This document shows, piece by piece, positions 34,119 through 43,877 of a stretch of DNA of 52,044 bases (positions are counted from its first letter, which is position 1; every line of letters begins with the position of its first letter). Source of the stretch: Planctomycetales bacterium (GTDB taxonomy: Bacteria; Planctomycetota; Planctomycetia; Isosphaerales; Isosphaeraceae); assembly GCA_027452145.1 (NCBI GenBank), contig DAIDHB010000214.1, positions 1 through 52,044 on the forward strand, written 5' to 3'. Under the pieces are notes generated by a model. The model was not told the origin of the DNA, made no database searches, and saw only the letters and a list, made by a program, of their open reading frames with translations. Position numbers and translations under genes: made by a program.

Positions 34119-37100
34119 TCACCGCGTCAGCGTCGCCTCCATCTCATCGCGGACGGACGACAGCTCGTGGAGCTCGTCGGCGGTGAAGCCCTTCTGGTCG
34201 CGGCTCCATCGAAGGGCCCAGCTCCGGAATTCCCGGGCGCGGTCGGCCTCCCCCAGGCGGTGGTAGGCCATCGCGAGGAAGCAGAGGTCCCAGGCGAGGT
34301 CGCGGTCACCTTGCTGATCGAGATCGGCGCGCAAGGTTTCCACCGCCTCGCGATACCGGCCCAGGCGATAATAGGCCACGCCGAGGGTATTGCGGAACAT
34401 CGGGTCGTCCGGCGCGAGCCGCGTGGCCTTCCGGGCCAGGACCAGGGCCTGGTCGGGGTCGCGCAATGACTCGGGGGCGATCAGGTAGGCCCAGGCCAGC
34501 GTGTTGCACTCGTTCGCGCCGTCCGGCTTCTCTTCATGCAACTTCCGAGATCGGGCGATCCGGTCGCGGGCGCGTTCCTCCGCGGCGCGGGCGAGCGCCG
34601 CCATCGCTGCTTCGACCCGGATCTCCATCGTCCGGCCGGGCGCCTCGGACGGGAGGGACGCGACCAGTTCGTCCCGCAGGCCGATGGCGGCGAGTTCCCG
34701 GCCGATCCTCCGGAGGTCCCACAGGTGGATCGCCCTGGAGTAGCCCGCGATCACCACCAGCTTCGCCCCGTCGGCGTTGACGCCCAGCCATCGCGCCCGG
34801 TCGGCATCGGGGTCCTGCAACCGGGCCAGCGTCCGGCCGGATGCGGCGTCGACGAGATGCACGACCGCCGGCGAAAGCTCCAGCGCGACGAGCCGCCCGT
34901 CGGGAGAGAAGGCGACCCAGCCCGGATAGGACGGGATCTCCCACTGGAGCTCGCGGACGGGCTGCCACGACGGGACCTCGCGGAACTGGTACCGGCCGGC
35001 CAGGCTGGTGATCATCGTGCGCCCGCCCGGCGCGAAAAAGGCGAAGTTCTGGGGGCCCGTGGCCAGCTCGTCGACCTGGGCCCCGGTCCGGGCGTTCCAG
35101 AGCTTGACGCTCGTCGCATGCCACCCGCTCGTCACCACCCACCGCCCGTCCGGACTGATCTGGCCGGAACCCGCCGAGGCGTGCGGGAGCGTGTACCGGA
35201 CCGACTCGTCCTCCAGGTCGAGCACGAGGACCGCCGACGACCCTTCGCACGCCACGACGGCGATCCGGCCATCGGGCCCGACCGCTGCCGTCGTCGGCTC
35301 CATCGGCAGTCGGACCTTCCGGGGCGTCCCGATCCGGAGGCGGCGGGGCTCGCCTGCCTCCTCGACGATCGGCCAGCGGTAGAGCCCGCCGGAGCCGCAC
35401 GAGAGCAGCTCGCGGCCCCGCTTCCCGGTGATGAAGCTGGCCGACTGGCACTTGCCGATCGGCAAGAACGCCAGTTCCCTCCCGGTGTCCAGCTCCCAGA
35501 GCCGCACGCCGTCCTCCATGCCGACGGCCAGCAGGTCGTCCGGGCTGATGTCGGCCCGGTAGTATTCGCTTTGCCCGGGCCCGAGGCCGGCGACGAGCGT
35601 CCGATACTCTCTTCCCGGCTCGACCTCGAGCAGCCGCGTCTCCCCGCCGACCTTGACCACGCCGCAAGCCCGCCCGTCCCGCTCGAAGTGGGCGTCGTCG
35701 ACGGGGCTCTGCCAGTGGACGACCGATCGGCCCGTCCCCGCGTCCCAGAGGCGGGCCGTCCCGTCCCACGAGCAGGTCAGGACGAGGTCGCCGTCCGGGT
35801 GGAACCTCAGCACGCTGACCCGCTGCGCGTGCCCCTCGAGCGTGACGACCTCTCGCCGATCGGCGACGTCCCAGATCGACGCGATCGCCCCCAGCACCGA
35901 CCCGACGCCCAGCCGGCTCCCATCCGGGCTCCAGCCCAGCGCCGCGACCGGCCCCGGCTCGCCCGGCCGGAGATTCGCCACCTTCCGGGGCGGTTCGAGG
36001 TCCCAGATCTCCACCCCGACGTCGCGGGATTCGTCGGCGACCGCCAGTTGCTTGCCGTCCGGCCGCATCGCCAGCGGCAGCGGCTGGAACCCGACCGAGA
36101 GGCGTGCGACCTCGCGGCCCGCCGCCACGTCCGCCACGACGACCGTGCGGTCCGCCAGGCCGACCGCGAGCCGGCGCGAGTCGGCGGCGAAGTCGGCCTG
36201 GCACACCCTCCCCGACACTTTCCAGACCAGCCCGCCCCCCTCCACCGCCCGGACCTGCAGGCCCTCGGGCAGCACGATGGCCAGCAATCGGCCATCCGGG
36301 CTGAGCCGCAACTCGCGCGGTACGCCGCCGACGTCGGCCATCCGCGCGATCGGCCCGGTCTGCCCGATCGTATGCACGGAGGCGATGCCTTGCCGATCGA
36401 ACAGCGCATACCGGTGGAACATCGCGTCGAAGACCGGCGAGCTCGCCCCCGGCGGGACATCGATCGCGCGCTTCCCCGGCCGGAGGTCGGCCAGGGCCAG
36501 GCAGGCGATCGCCTCGTCGCGCAGCTCGTCGAAGCCCGATCGCGGCGCATCCACCGCCGTCGCGATGGGGATGGCCTGCCGCAGGGCCTCCAACCCGTCG
36601 AGCCGACGGCCCGGCCGCCGGCCGAACCGGCCCGCCTGGGCGCGCGCCAGGTACGACCGCCAGAGCTTGTCCTGCGCATCGCGGCGCGCGGCCTGCTCGT
36701 CCCGTCTCGCCTCGCCGGTACGCCTCAGCTCGGCGTCCAGCCGGGCGGTCCAGACCGCCCAGACCGCCACCAGGGCCGCCACGAGCGAGGCGGCCGCCGC
36801 GAGCGATGCGGCCAGCCCCCGATTCCGGCGGCAGAATCGCCAGGCAAGCTCCCAGGCCGGCGTCCGCCGCGCCCGGATCGGCCGGTCCGCCAGGAACCGC
36901 CGAAGGTCCTCGGCCAGGGCCGCCGCGCCCGAATACCGGCGCCCGGGTTCTTTCGCCGTCGCTTTCAGGACGATCGTCTCCAGGTCGCGCGGGATCCTCG
37001 GATCGACCCTGCGGGGCCGGGGCGGCTCGACCTGGAGGATCTGCTCCATCAGCCGGGCCCGGTCGTTCGAGACGAATGCCGAGCGCAGCGTCAACATTTC

Positions 37101-38147
37101 GTAGATCGTCAGCCCGAGCCCGTAGACGTCGCTGCGGCGGTCGGCCCGGCCGCCGAAGCGCTCCGGGGCCATGTACCGCAGCGTCCCGACGATGTCCCCC
37201 TGGTTGGTCAGCTCGACCGAGTCGTCCGCCTTCGCCAGTCCGAAGTCGGTAACCCAGGCCGTCCCTTGCGTGTCGAGGAGGATATTCGACGGCTTGATGT
37301 CGCGATGCAGGACGCCCTGGTGATGGGCGTAGTCCAGCGCCTCGGCGACCTGCACGGCGATGCGCGCCACGCTCCGGACGTACTGGATCTCGGGCTGGGC
37401 CGCCAGCTCCGACCCGCTCCCCGGCGCCGCCGGGTCGGCGATCGTCGGGCTCGAGCCGACCGAGACCCCAGGCGCCGTTCGGACCTCCGTCGCGACCGAG
37501 GCGACGGCGCCGGCGTGATCCGGGCCCTCCGAGATCGGCGCTCGCGCCGGACTCGTCCCCCGGCCCGACGGCCGCGTCGAGGCCCCCGATGACTCGGCCG
37601 GCAGCTTGCGCAGCCGGCGCACCTCGTTCAGCACGACCTCCAGGTTCTGCCCCTGGATGTACTGCATCGCGTAATAGTGGACGCCGTCCGACTCGCCCAC
37701 GCCGAACACGGGCACGATGTTCGAGTGGTGCAGTCGGGCCGCCGCCCGGGCCTCGCGGCGAAACCGCTCGAGCTGGCTCTCGCGCACCGAGCGGTGGAAC
37801 GGCAGGACCTTCAGCGCGACGTGGCGGCCCAGCGACTCCTGCACGGCCTCGTAGACGATGCCCATCCCGCCCCGCGCGAGCTCGCGGAGGATTCGGTACT
37901 CGCCCAGCCGGTCGAGCGGCGGCTCCGGCCCCCGATGCGCCTCCGCCGCGGTCCCCGACCACTCCTCCACCGAGCCCAGCCGCTCCATCGCGACCATCGC
38001 CGGGAAGATCTGCTGAATCCGCTCGGCGTGCTCGGGATACCTCCGGACGTAATCGCTGAGCGAGGGCCGCTCGCCGCGACGATGGCGATCGGCGAACTCC
38101 TGCGCCAGGTCGACCAGCGGATCGGCCTCGGAGTCCGTGTGGCTCAT
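34119..38147 (-). CDS. Membrane Ser/Thr protein kinase with WD40 propeller and TPRs
   Basis: A 1342-aa protein starting at ATG 38147 after GGGGAA. The N-terminal region (ERPSLSDYVRRYPEH, about 27-40) is a planctomycete kinase hallmark. The kinase domain spans about 84-420: glycine loop ELARGGMGIVYE, Lys113, HRD with Asp283, and DFG with Asp301. An unusual insert of about 75 Ser/Pro/Ala-rich residues (about 183-257) interrupts the N lobe/C lobe junction. A membrane helix lies near 444-466, followed by a coiled Arg-rich stretch, a WD40-like propeller (about 560-1170, repeated W-SPDG-x-x-L motifs) and TPR-like repeats at the end. The ECF sigma gene lies 44 bases upstream in the same direction, so the two are likely co-expressed and may signal together. 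Confidence 0.9.
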   Translation of the reverse strand: MSHTDSEADPLVDLAQEFADRHRRGERPSLSDYVRRYPEHAERIQQIFPAMVAMERLGSVEEWSGTAAEAHRGPEPPLDRLGEYRILRELARGGMGIVYEAVQESLGRHVALKVLPFHRSVRESQLERFRREARAAARLHHSNIVPVFGVGESDGVHYYAMQYIQGQNLEVVLNEVRRLRKLPAESSGASTRPSGRGTSPARAPISEGPDHAGAVASVATEVRTAPGVSVGSSPTIADPAAPGSGSELAAQPEIQYVRSVARIAVQVAEALDYAHHQGVLHRDIKPSNILLDTQGTAWVTDFGLAKADDSVELTNQGDIVGTLRYMAPERFGGRADRRSDVYGLGLTIYEMLTLRSAFVSNDRARLMEQILQVEPPRPRRVDPRIPRDLETIVLKATAKEPGRRYSGAAALAEDLRRFLADRPIRARRTPAWELAWRFCRRNRGLAASLAAAASLVAALVAVWAVWTARLDAELRRTGEARRDEQAARRDAQDKLWRSYLARAQAGRFGRRPGRRLDGLEALRQAIPIATAVDAPRSGFDELRDEAIACLALADLRPGKRAIDVPPGASSPVFDAMFHRYALFDRQGIASVHTIGQTGPIARMADVGGVPRELRLSPDGRLLAIVLPEGLQVRAVEGGGLVWKVSGRVCQADFAADSRRLAVGLADRTVVVADVAAGREVARLSVGFQPLPLAMRPDGKQLAVADESRDVGVEIWDLEPPRKVANLRPGEPGPVAALGWSPDGSRLGVGSVLGAIASIWDVADRREVVTLEGHAQRVSVLRFHPDGDLVLTCSWDGTARLWDAGTGRSVVHWQSPVDDAHFERDGRACGVVKVGGETRLLEVEPGREYRTLVAGLGPGQSEYYRADISPDDLLAVGMEDGVRLWELDTGRELAFLPIGKCQSASFITGKRGRELLSCGSGGLYRWPIVEEAGEPRRLRIGTPRKVRLPMEPTTAAVGPDGRIAVVACEGSSAVLVLDLEDESVRYTLPHASAGSGQISPDGRWVVTSGWHATSVKLWNARTGAQVDELATGPQNFAFFAPGGRTMITSLAGRYQFREVPSWQPVRELQWEIPSYPGWVAFSPDGRLVALELSPAVVHLVDAASGRTLARLQDPDADRARWLGVNADGAKLVVIAGYSRAIHLWDLRRIGRELAAIGLRDELVASLPSEAPGRTMEIRVEAAMAALARAAEERARDRIARSRKLHEEKPDGANECNTLAWAYLIAPESLRDPDQALVLARKATRLAPDDPMFRNTLGVAYYRLGRYREAVETLRADLDQQGDRDLAWDLCFLAMAYHRLGEADRAREFRSWALRWSRDQKGFTADELHELSSVRDEMEATLTR

Positions 38148-38191
38148 CGCGTCAGTTCCCCGAACGTCCGATCCCGCCGCCGCTCCTTCGA

Positions 38192-38839
38192 TCAAAACTC
38201 CAGGCCGCCCGGCATCTGCCGGAGGATCTCCCGCAACCGCTCCAGCGCCCGAAGGTAGCGCTTGCCGGCCGCCGCCTCCTTGATTCCCAGGACCCGAGCC
38301 GCCTCGGCGTTGGTCAACTGCTCGATGTGCCGCAGCGCCAGGACCTCGCGCTCGACCAGATCCATCGAGTTGAGCGCCTCCTGGAGCTGGATCCGCGCCT
38401 CGGCCCGCATGGCGGCCTCGCTCGGTCGCGTCGCGTGCCCCAGCAGTTGCGCGGCGATGGCCGCCGAGGTCGCCCCGGGGAGCCCGCCCCGGTAGAGCGT
38501 GATCTCGCGGCGGGCGTCGCGCATCGGCGTCCCCAGGTGGTAGCGGTGAATCTCCAGGAGTTTGTGGGCCGCGATGCCCCTCAGCCAGAGGAACAGCGGC
38601 ATGGCGGGCTCCCGCAGGTAGTCGCCCATGTGCCTCGATGCCTCCAGGTGGATCTCCTGGAGCACGTCGGCGGCGTCCACCCGCCCGCGCAATCGAGGAT
38701 CGAGCCGGAAGACCACCATCCGGCGGAGTCTTCCTTCGTGCCGCGTCAACAGCGTCCCCCAGCTCGAGCCGTCACCGCCGGCCGCGCACCCCAGGAGGCG
38801 GATCGTCTCGCTCGAATCGCCCGTTTGAGCAGGTCTCAT
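38192..38839 (-). CDS. ECF sigma factor paired with the kinase
   Basis: A 215-aa sigma factor. Region 2 is at about 30-100 (HEGRLRRMVVFRLDPRLRGRVDAADVLQEIHLEA) and region 4 at about 150-205 (ALNSMDLVEREVLALRHIEQLTNAEAARVLGIKEAAAGKRYLRAL). It belongs to the planctomycete ECF groups whose genes adjoin Ser/Thr kinases. The stop is 44 bases before the kinase start. No anti-sigma gene is present, which suggests the kinase may regulate it. That link is inference. Confidence 0.9.
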   Translation of the reverse strand: MRPAQTGDSSETIRLLGCAAGGDGSSWGTLLTRHEGRLRRMVVFRLDPRLRGRVDAADVLQEIHLEASRHMGDYLREPAMPLFLWLRGIAAHKLLEIHRYHLGTPMRDARREITLYRGGLPGATSAAIAAQLLGHATRPSEAAMRAEARIQLQEALNSMDLVEREVLALRHIEQLTNAEAARVLGIKEAAAGKRYLRALERLREILRQMPGGLEF

Positions 38840-39016
38840 GGGAATAGGTTACTCCTCGTCGACCGCCGCGAGGAAGCGATTTGCGGATTTCCTGTCTCGG
38901 ATACGGCGATCCGCGCAATTAGTGACCTGTCCCAACCGGCGGCGGCCGGGGCCGACTCCTCTTGCCCCCGGCGGCCGCCGCCCACCCGGGCCGGGTCCGC
39001 CCGAAAAGGTGTCGAT

Positions 39017-40921
39017 ATGTCACGACTCATCACCGCCAGGGGATTCCGATCGTCTCGCCGTCGGCCCGAGAAGCGCCGGCAGCCGCGGATCGAACCGCTC
39101 GAGGACCGCCGCCTTCTCGCCACCTTCAACCCGTCGCCCTCGGCCGCCGACGGCGGCGCCAACTCGCTCCGCGCGGCAATCATCGCGGCCAACGCTAATG
39201 GCCAGGATAACACGATCAACCTCCAGGCCGGCACCTATCAACTGACGCTGGCCAACGGCGCCGGCCCGGAGGACGCCGCGGCCACGGGCGACCTCGACCT
39301 CACCTCGGCCGGCCATACGATCACCATCATCGGCCAGGGGGCCGGCTCGACGATCGTCGACGGCGGCGGCCTCGACCGCGTCTTCCAGATCATGGAAGGC
39401 GTCACGGCGAACATCAGCAACCTGACGATCCAGAACGGTCTCGCGCAGGGTTTGTTCGATTCGACTGATCAATCCTCAATAAGCGCCATAGGCGGCGGCA
39501 TCTTCTCCGACGGTACGATCGAGCTCGATGGGGTCGTGGTCCAGGACTGCACCGCGAAGGGCGGCGATGGCCTGCCCGGGTCCTCGACGACCGTCGACGG
39601 CGGACCGGCCTTTGGGGGCGGGATCGCCCAGATGACCCATGGCTCACTGACCCTTGACGAGTGCATCATCCGCGACAACTCGGCGATCGGGGGCCGGGGC
39701 GGCGAAGGGGGCCGGGCGGACACCTCCACCGATGGCGGGTCAGGCGGTTTTGCGCTTGGCGGCGGGATCGTCGACTTCGTTTCCTTGACGATCCGACAGA
39801 GTGCCATCGTGGGCAACCATGCCGTCGGCGGGACCGGCGGTACCGGAGGTTTCCTCACAAACGGCAGCGGTTCGAACGGCGGCCGTGGAAGGGAGGCCGA
39901 TGGCGGCGGCGTGCTCGTCACGGGCCCTCAGACCCTCATCATCGATTCCACCATCGCGGCGAACGAGGCCGTCGGCGGCGCCGGAGGACACGGGCAATCG
40001 GGCTCCCAGGGAGACAACGGCGCCAGCGGAGGCAACGGTGGCGATGGGAGCGATGGGGAAGGGGGCGGGATCGCGTTCAAATTCATGAGCCTCGACAACA
40101 GCACGATCGCCGGCAATCGGGTCCAGTCCGGGACGCCGGGACCGGGCGGGGGGGCCGGGGGCCTGGGAGGGGCGGCGGGGCGACCGGGATCCGCCGGGAC
40201 CGCCACGGGCGGCGGGATCTGGGGAGCCCAGTCTGATGTGACTCCCGCCCCGTTTTTGACCTCGATCAGCAACATCATCGCGGGCAACAGCATCGTGGGC
40301 GTCGGGGCGGACCCGGATGTCTCCGCCGCCTTCACCGGCGTGACCAACACGTTGCTCGGTAGTGGCGTCGGGGCGACCGGCATCACGGGCGGCGTCAACG
40401 GCAACATCGTGGGCGTGAACCCCATGCTCGGCCCGCTCCAGGACAACGGCGGCCCGACCCCGACGATGGCCCTGCTCCCCGGCAGCCCCGCCATCGACGC
40501 CGGCGCCAACCCCCTCAACCTGACGTCCGATCAGCGCGGCTTCGAGCCCCGCTCGGTCGGCGTCGCCGTCGACATCGGCGCCTTCGAGGTCGGGGCCGCC
40601 CAGCCCACCTCTCCGCACCCGCACCCGCAACCCGGCGCGGGCAAGACCTCGATCCTCGTCACCACCCGGGTCGTGAAGAAGAAGGGCCGTCGCCAGATCC
40701 TGGTCTTCGACGCGGCGACGAACGTCCTGAAATTCACGATCCAACCGTTTGGCCGTTCCCACCAGGCCAGGTTCCAGGTCACGACGCGCGACGTCCAGGG
40801 CAACGGCATCGACGACATCCTCGCCTCTTTCCGCCGCGGTCGAAACCTCATCACCTGGACCTACAGCGGGAAAGACGGCAGTTTGCTCTCCGTCGTGAGG
40901 ACCCCGGTATCGAAGCGATAG
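39017..40921 (+). CDS. Exported beta-helix protein of the choice-of-anchor Q type
   Basis: A 634-aa protein. The ATG at 39017 follows AAAAGGTG. A basic N terminus leads to IEPLEDRRLLATF (about residues 26-38), the exported-protein motif seen in three other proteins here. The sequence ANSLRAAIIAANANG is the usual opening of polymorphic outer-membrane-like beta-helix proteins. Many NLTIQNG / STIAGN / SNIIAGN turns follow, interrupted by Gly-rich GGxGGxGG loops. Near residue 500 LGPLQDNGGPTPTMALLPGSPAIDAG is the choice-of-anchor Q signature. The last 110 residues form an FG-GAP-like strand region (DDILASFRRGRNLITWTYSGKDG). It is probably a surface or matrix protein. Confidence 0.85.
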   Translation: MSRLITARGFRSSRRRPEKRRQPRIEPLEDRRLLATFNPSPSAADGGANSLRAAIIAANANGQDNTINLQAGTYQLTLANGAGPEDAAATGDLDLTSAGHTITIIGQGAGSTIVDGGGLDRVFQIMEGVTANISNLTIQNGLAQGLFDSTDQSSISAIGGGIFSDGTIELDGVVVQDCTAKGGDGLPGSSTTVDGGPAFGGGIAQMTHGSLTLDECIIRDNSAIGGRGGEGGRADTSTDGGSGGFALGGGIVDFVSLTIRQSAIVGNHAVGGTGGTGGFLTNGSGSNGGRGREADGGGVLVTGPQTLIIDSTIAANEAVGGAGGHGQSGSQGDNGASGGNGGDGSDGEGGGIAFKFMSLDNSTIAGNRVQSGTPGPGGGAGGLGGAAGRPGSAGTATGGGIWGAQSDVTPAPFLTSISNIIAGNSIVGVGADPDVSAAFTGVTNTLLGSGVGATGITGGVNGNIVGVNPMLGPLQDNGGPTPTMALLPGSPAIDAGANPLNLTSDQRGFEPRSVGVAVDIGAFEVGAAQPTSPHPHPQPGAGKTSILVTTRVVKKKGRRQILVFDAATNVLKFTIQPFGRSHQARFQVTTRDVQGNGIDDILASFRRGRNLITWTYSGKDGSLLSVVRTPVSKR

Positions 40922-41430
40922 ACGCCCGGTATCCGAGGACCGCCCATTCGACCTGCCCCCGCGGGTTCCGGCGAGTCCTGAGTGGAGCGCGATAATCCGG
41001 GTCGAGGAGCCCGCTCACAGGCCGGCCCCTCATGGGATTCGATCCCGGGGTGAATCCGTCGGCGACGGGCAGAACGGCCGTGAGACCCCGATCCGGAATC
41101 AGCCCGGCGGCGGTCCTCCTGGCATCGATATCCTCGGACCTGACGAGGTCCGCGGAGGCGGACGGTTACCGAACTGCGACGGGCGCAGGAAGGGGCGGGC
41201 GTGCCCCGGCCCTTTTCCCCTGCCTTTCCCTTTCACGGCGAGGACGTGCCGTCAACGTTGTTGCATGGGGAGTCAGGCCCTCCAAAGCTCCGCTTGATTC
41301 TCTCGACCGCCGGTCTAGAATATGGGATTCCTGCCGCCCGAGCCTCGGCGGCCGGAGGAAGGAAGGAACGCAGTCGGACGACCATTCCGCAAAGTCAAAC
41401 CAAACCGAACCAAACCGGGAGGTTCCTCGA
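40922..41430 (+). promoter_or_regulatory. Intergenic region with a predicted promoter
   Basis: About 500 bases upstream of the acetyltransferase. TTGATT at 41294-41299 and TAGAAT at 41316-41321, spaced by 16 bases, give a reasonable sigma-70-like promoter about 110 bases before the start. A run of CAAACC/GAACC units lies at 41396-41417, just before the GGGAGG ribosome binding site. No gene is recognised. Confidence 0.4.
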
Positions 41431-41946
41431 TTGAACATCCGCCCCGCTCGCGTCGGTGACGTCCCCGCGATTTACGAGCTGATCCGGACCTTTGCCGAAC
41501 GCCGGCAGATGATCCGGAGGTCGATGGGAGAGCTGTACGAGTCGATCCGCGAATTCCTGGTCGCCGTGGACGGCGACAACCAGGTGGTCGGCTGCGTCGC
41601 CCTGCACGTCTTCTGGCACGACCTGGCGGAATTGAGGTGCCTGGCGGTCGGCGAGCGCCTCCAGGGCCAAGGGGTCGGCCGCCGGCTGGTCGAGGCGTGC
41701 TGGGACCAGGCGCGCGAGCTCGAGATCGCCACGGTGTTCACCCTGACCCACGCCGTCGGGTTCTTCGAGCGGTGCGGATACCATCAGATCGACAAGGCCG
41801 AGCTGCCGCACAAGATCTGGAACGAGTGCGTCCGCTGCCCGCTGTTCCCGAATTGCCAGGAGGTCGCCCTGGTCCGCTCGGTGGACCCCGAGCGGCTGTC
41901 GACCCTCGGCGCCGGCGAGCTCCAGGCGGCGTCGGCCGAGGCATAG
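41431..41946 (+). CDS. GNAT N-acetyltransferase, ArgA-like
   Basis: A 171-aa protein starting at TTG 41431, with GGGAGG eight bases upstream. The frame is open further up, but nothing before this point looks coding. The GNAT core has IRPARVGDVPAIYELIRTFAE, then LRCLAVGERLQGQGVGRRLVEAC with the acetyl-CoA-binding Q-G-x-G-x-G-R segment, and VGFFERCGYHQID. The tail IWNECVRCPLFPNCQEVAL is typical of short ArgA-type N-acetylglutamate synthases, and its three Cys may bind metal. It could supply N-acetylglutamate for arginine synthesis. Confidence 0.75.
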   Translation: MNIRPARVGDVPAIYELIRTFAERRQMIRRSMGELYESIREFLVAVDGDNQVVGCVALHVFWHDLAELRCLAVGERLQGQGVGRRLVEACWDQARELEIATVFTLTHAVGFFERCGYHQIDKAELPHKIWNECVRCPLFPNCQEVALVRSVDPERLSTLGAGELQAASAEA

Positions 41947-41977
41947 GCACCGCGCCGCGGAAAAGGCCGGGATCCGC

Positions 41978-42044
41978 TCGGGAGGGCGAGGCTCCGTCCG
42001 AGGCGAATCGTGGAAGCGGCTCGGACGGAGCCTCGCCCTCCCGA
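41978..42044. repeat. Perfect 25-bp inverted repeat
   Basis: Arms at 41978-42002 and 42020-42044 pair perfectly around a 17-base loop. It lies 31 bases after the acetyltransferase stop and could act as a terminator, though no T-tract follows. The sequence (GGGAGGGCGAGGCTCCGTCC in the left arm) has the look of a dispersed planctomycete hairpin family. Confidence 0.9.
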
Positions 42045-42110
42045 ATCCCGATCCCCGTCTCCGCGGGGTGGCAATAAAGGACCCGGCCCGTCGTTGGGAG
42101 CAAGAAGGCG

Positions 42111-43877
42111 ATGCGGAGCCTGCCCAGGGCCGCGGCGGCCGCGAACGTGCTCGCGGCCGCGGCGGTGGCGATCGCGACCGCCGCGCTGATGCTGGCGACC
42201 GAGCCGAGCCTGGCGATCGCCTGGGACGAGGGATATACGCTCGGCCGCGAGGCCCGGGTCCGCTGGTGGTTTCGCGCGCTGGCCGACCCGCACGGCTTCG
42301 CGGCGAAATGGCGGCCGCCGGCGATCGAGCTGGTCCAGGCCGATCGCAACCAGGTCCCGCCGCCGGGTCCCGCGCAGGTCGACTCGCGGGCCAAGCTGCT
42401 GTTCGCCCGCGAGGTCGTCGCCTGGTTCTGGCCGTTCGCCCGCGAGGAGCCCCACGGGCATCCGCCGTTCTACGCCCTGCTCGGCCTGGCCGGCGAGCTG
42501 GTTGCGCCGTCGTCCTGGCGCGAGCTGCCCCGCGCGCGGCTCGGCCCGATCCTGCTGTTCAGCCTGACGGCCGGGGCGATCCACGCCTTCGCCGCCGCCC
42601 GGTGGGGCCGGTGGCCCGCCGCGCTGGCCGCCGCGTCGTGGGCCCTCCAGCCAAATCTGTTCGGCCACGGCCATTACGCGACCTACGACGCCTCGCTCGC
42701 GGCGCTCTGGGTGCTGGCGATCCTCGCCTATTCCCGGGCCGTCATCCCGGCGTTCGGGGCGGTGCCAGGATCGGCATCCGTTCCCGTCCCCGCGTCGTCC
42801 GGCCGCGCGGCGAGGTGGGGCTGGACGGTGCTCTTCGGGTTCGTGCTGGGCTGCGCGGCGGCGACGAAGCTCACCGGCTGGTTCCTGCCGCTGCCGTTTC
42901 TGGCCTGGGTGATCTGGGCCCGCAACCGCGCGGGGCTCGTCGTGCTGCTGGCCGGGATGGCGATCGCCGGGGTCGTGCTGCTCGCGTTCGTGCCGCCCTG
43001 GTGGGGCGACCCGATCGGCGGGGTCGAGCGGTTCCTCCGGTCGAACCTCACGAGGGCGCGGACGATCCCGATCAAGGTCCAGTTCCTGGGGACGATCTAC
43101 GACACGCCGCGCGAGTCGCTCCCCTGGTACAACACGCTCGCGCTGACCGCGATGGTGACGCCTGTGGGCTTCCTGCTGCTCGGGGCCTGGGGGCTGGTTG
43201 CGTCGGTGAGTCGTCGCAAGGAGGATCCGGTCGGCCCGCTGATCGCCGGGCACTGGCTCTTTTTGATGATGCTGCGGGCGTTGCCCCACACGCCGGGGCA
43301 TGACGGGGTCCGGCTGTTTTTGCCGGCGTTCGGCATGCTGGCCCTGCTGGGCGGCGTCGGGGCCTATCGGCTGATCGAACGCTCGGCGCGGTGGGGCCGG
43401 ATCGCGGTCGCGGCGGCGATCGCCGAGGGGGTTGTCAGCCTGGCGGTGATGATGCCGGTGCCGCTGTCGTATTTCAGCCCGGTGGTCGGCGGGCTGCCGG
43501 GTGCGTCCGCGATCGGGATGGAGCCGACCTACTACTGGGACGCGCTAGACGCCGCCGCCCGAAAGTGGCTGGCCGAACGCACCCCGCCCGGGCGCACCAT
43601 CCAGTTCGCCACGAACCCGACGTCGTGGCTGTATCTGCGCGAGATCGGCGAGCTGCCCCGGAGGATCTTCCCGTTCGACCCGGATCTGAAGCACCCCGAC
43701 CCGCCGATCTGGTACGTCGTTCAGAACCGGCCGGGGGCGTTCCTGGACGTTGACCGCGCGCTCGTGGCTCGCGGCCACGCGGCGCATGTCGTGACCAGGC
43801 TGGGCGTGCCGCTGATCTGGATCTTCCCGGCCGACGAGGCGCGGCGGCTGGCGAGGGAGATCCGCGAGGATCGCTGA
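42111..43877 (+). CDS. GT39-type membrane glycosyltransferase
   Basis: A 588-aa polytopic protein. After helix 1 comes AIAWDEGYTLGRE, where the Asp-Glu pair is the acid pair typical of PMT/GT39 enzymes, and EEPHGHPPFYALLG, the usual second motif. About ten helices follow, then a soluble C-terminal part with YYWDALDAAARKWL. TPGHDGVRLFLPAFGMLALLGG is shared with the gene at 44943-47651, so the two are paralogues. AGAAGG precedes the ATG. The acceptor is unknown; cell-surface glycans or proteins are likely. Confidence 0.8.
   Translation: MRSLPRAAAAANVLAAAAVAIATAALMLATEPSLAIAWDEGYTLGREARVRWWFRALADPHGFAAKWRPPAIELVQADRNQVPPPGPAQVDSRAKLLFAREVVAWFWPFAREEPHGHPPFYALLGLAGELVAPSSWRELPRARLGPILLFSLTAGAIHAFAAARWGRWPAALAAASWALQPNLFGHGHYATYDASLAALWVLAILAYSRAVIPAFGAVPGSASVPVPASSGRAARWGWTVLFGFVLGCAAATKLTGWFLPLPFLAWVIWARNRAGLVVLLAGMAIAGVVLLAFVPPWWGDPIGGVERFLRSNLTRARTIPIKVQFLGTIYDTPRESLPWYNTLALTAMVTPVGFLLLGAWGLVASVSRRKEDPVGPLIAGHWLFLMMLRALPHTPGHDGVRLFLPAFGMLALLGGVGAYRLIERSARWGRIAVAAAIAEGVVSLAVMMPVPLSYFSPVVGGLPGASAIGMEPTYYWDALDAAARKWLAERTPPGRTIQFATNPTSWLYLREIGELPRRIFPFDPDLKHPDPPIWYVVQNRPGAFLDVDRALVARGHAAHVVTRLGVPLIWIFPADEARRLAREIREDR

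Noticed and set aside
34534..37962. 1142-aa minus-strand and 1018-aa plus-strand open frames inside the kinase gene
   Set aside because: Both are alternative frames of the kinase coding region with biased Arg/Gly/Pro content. The kinase frame holds all catalytic motifs.
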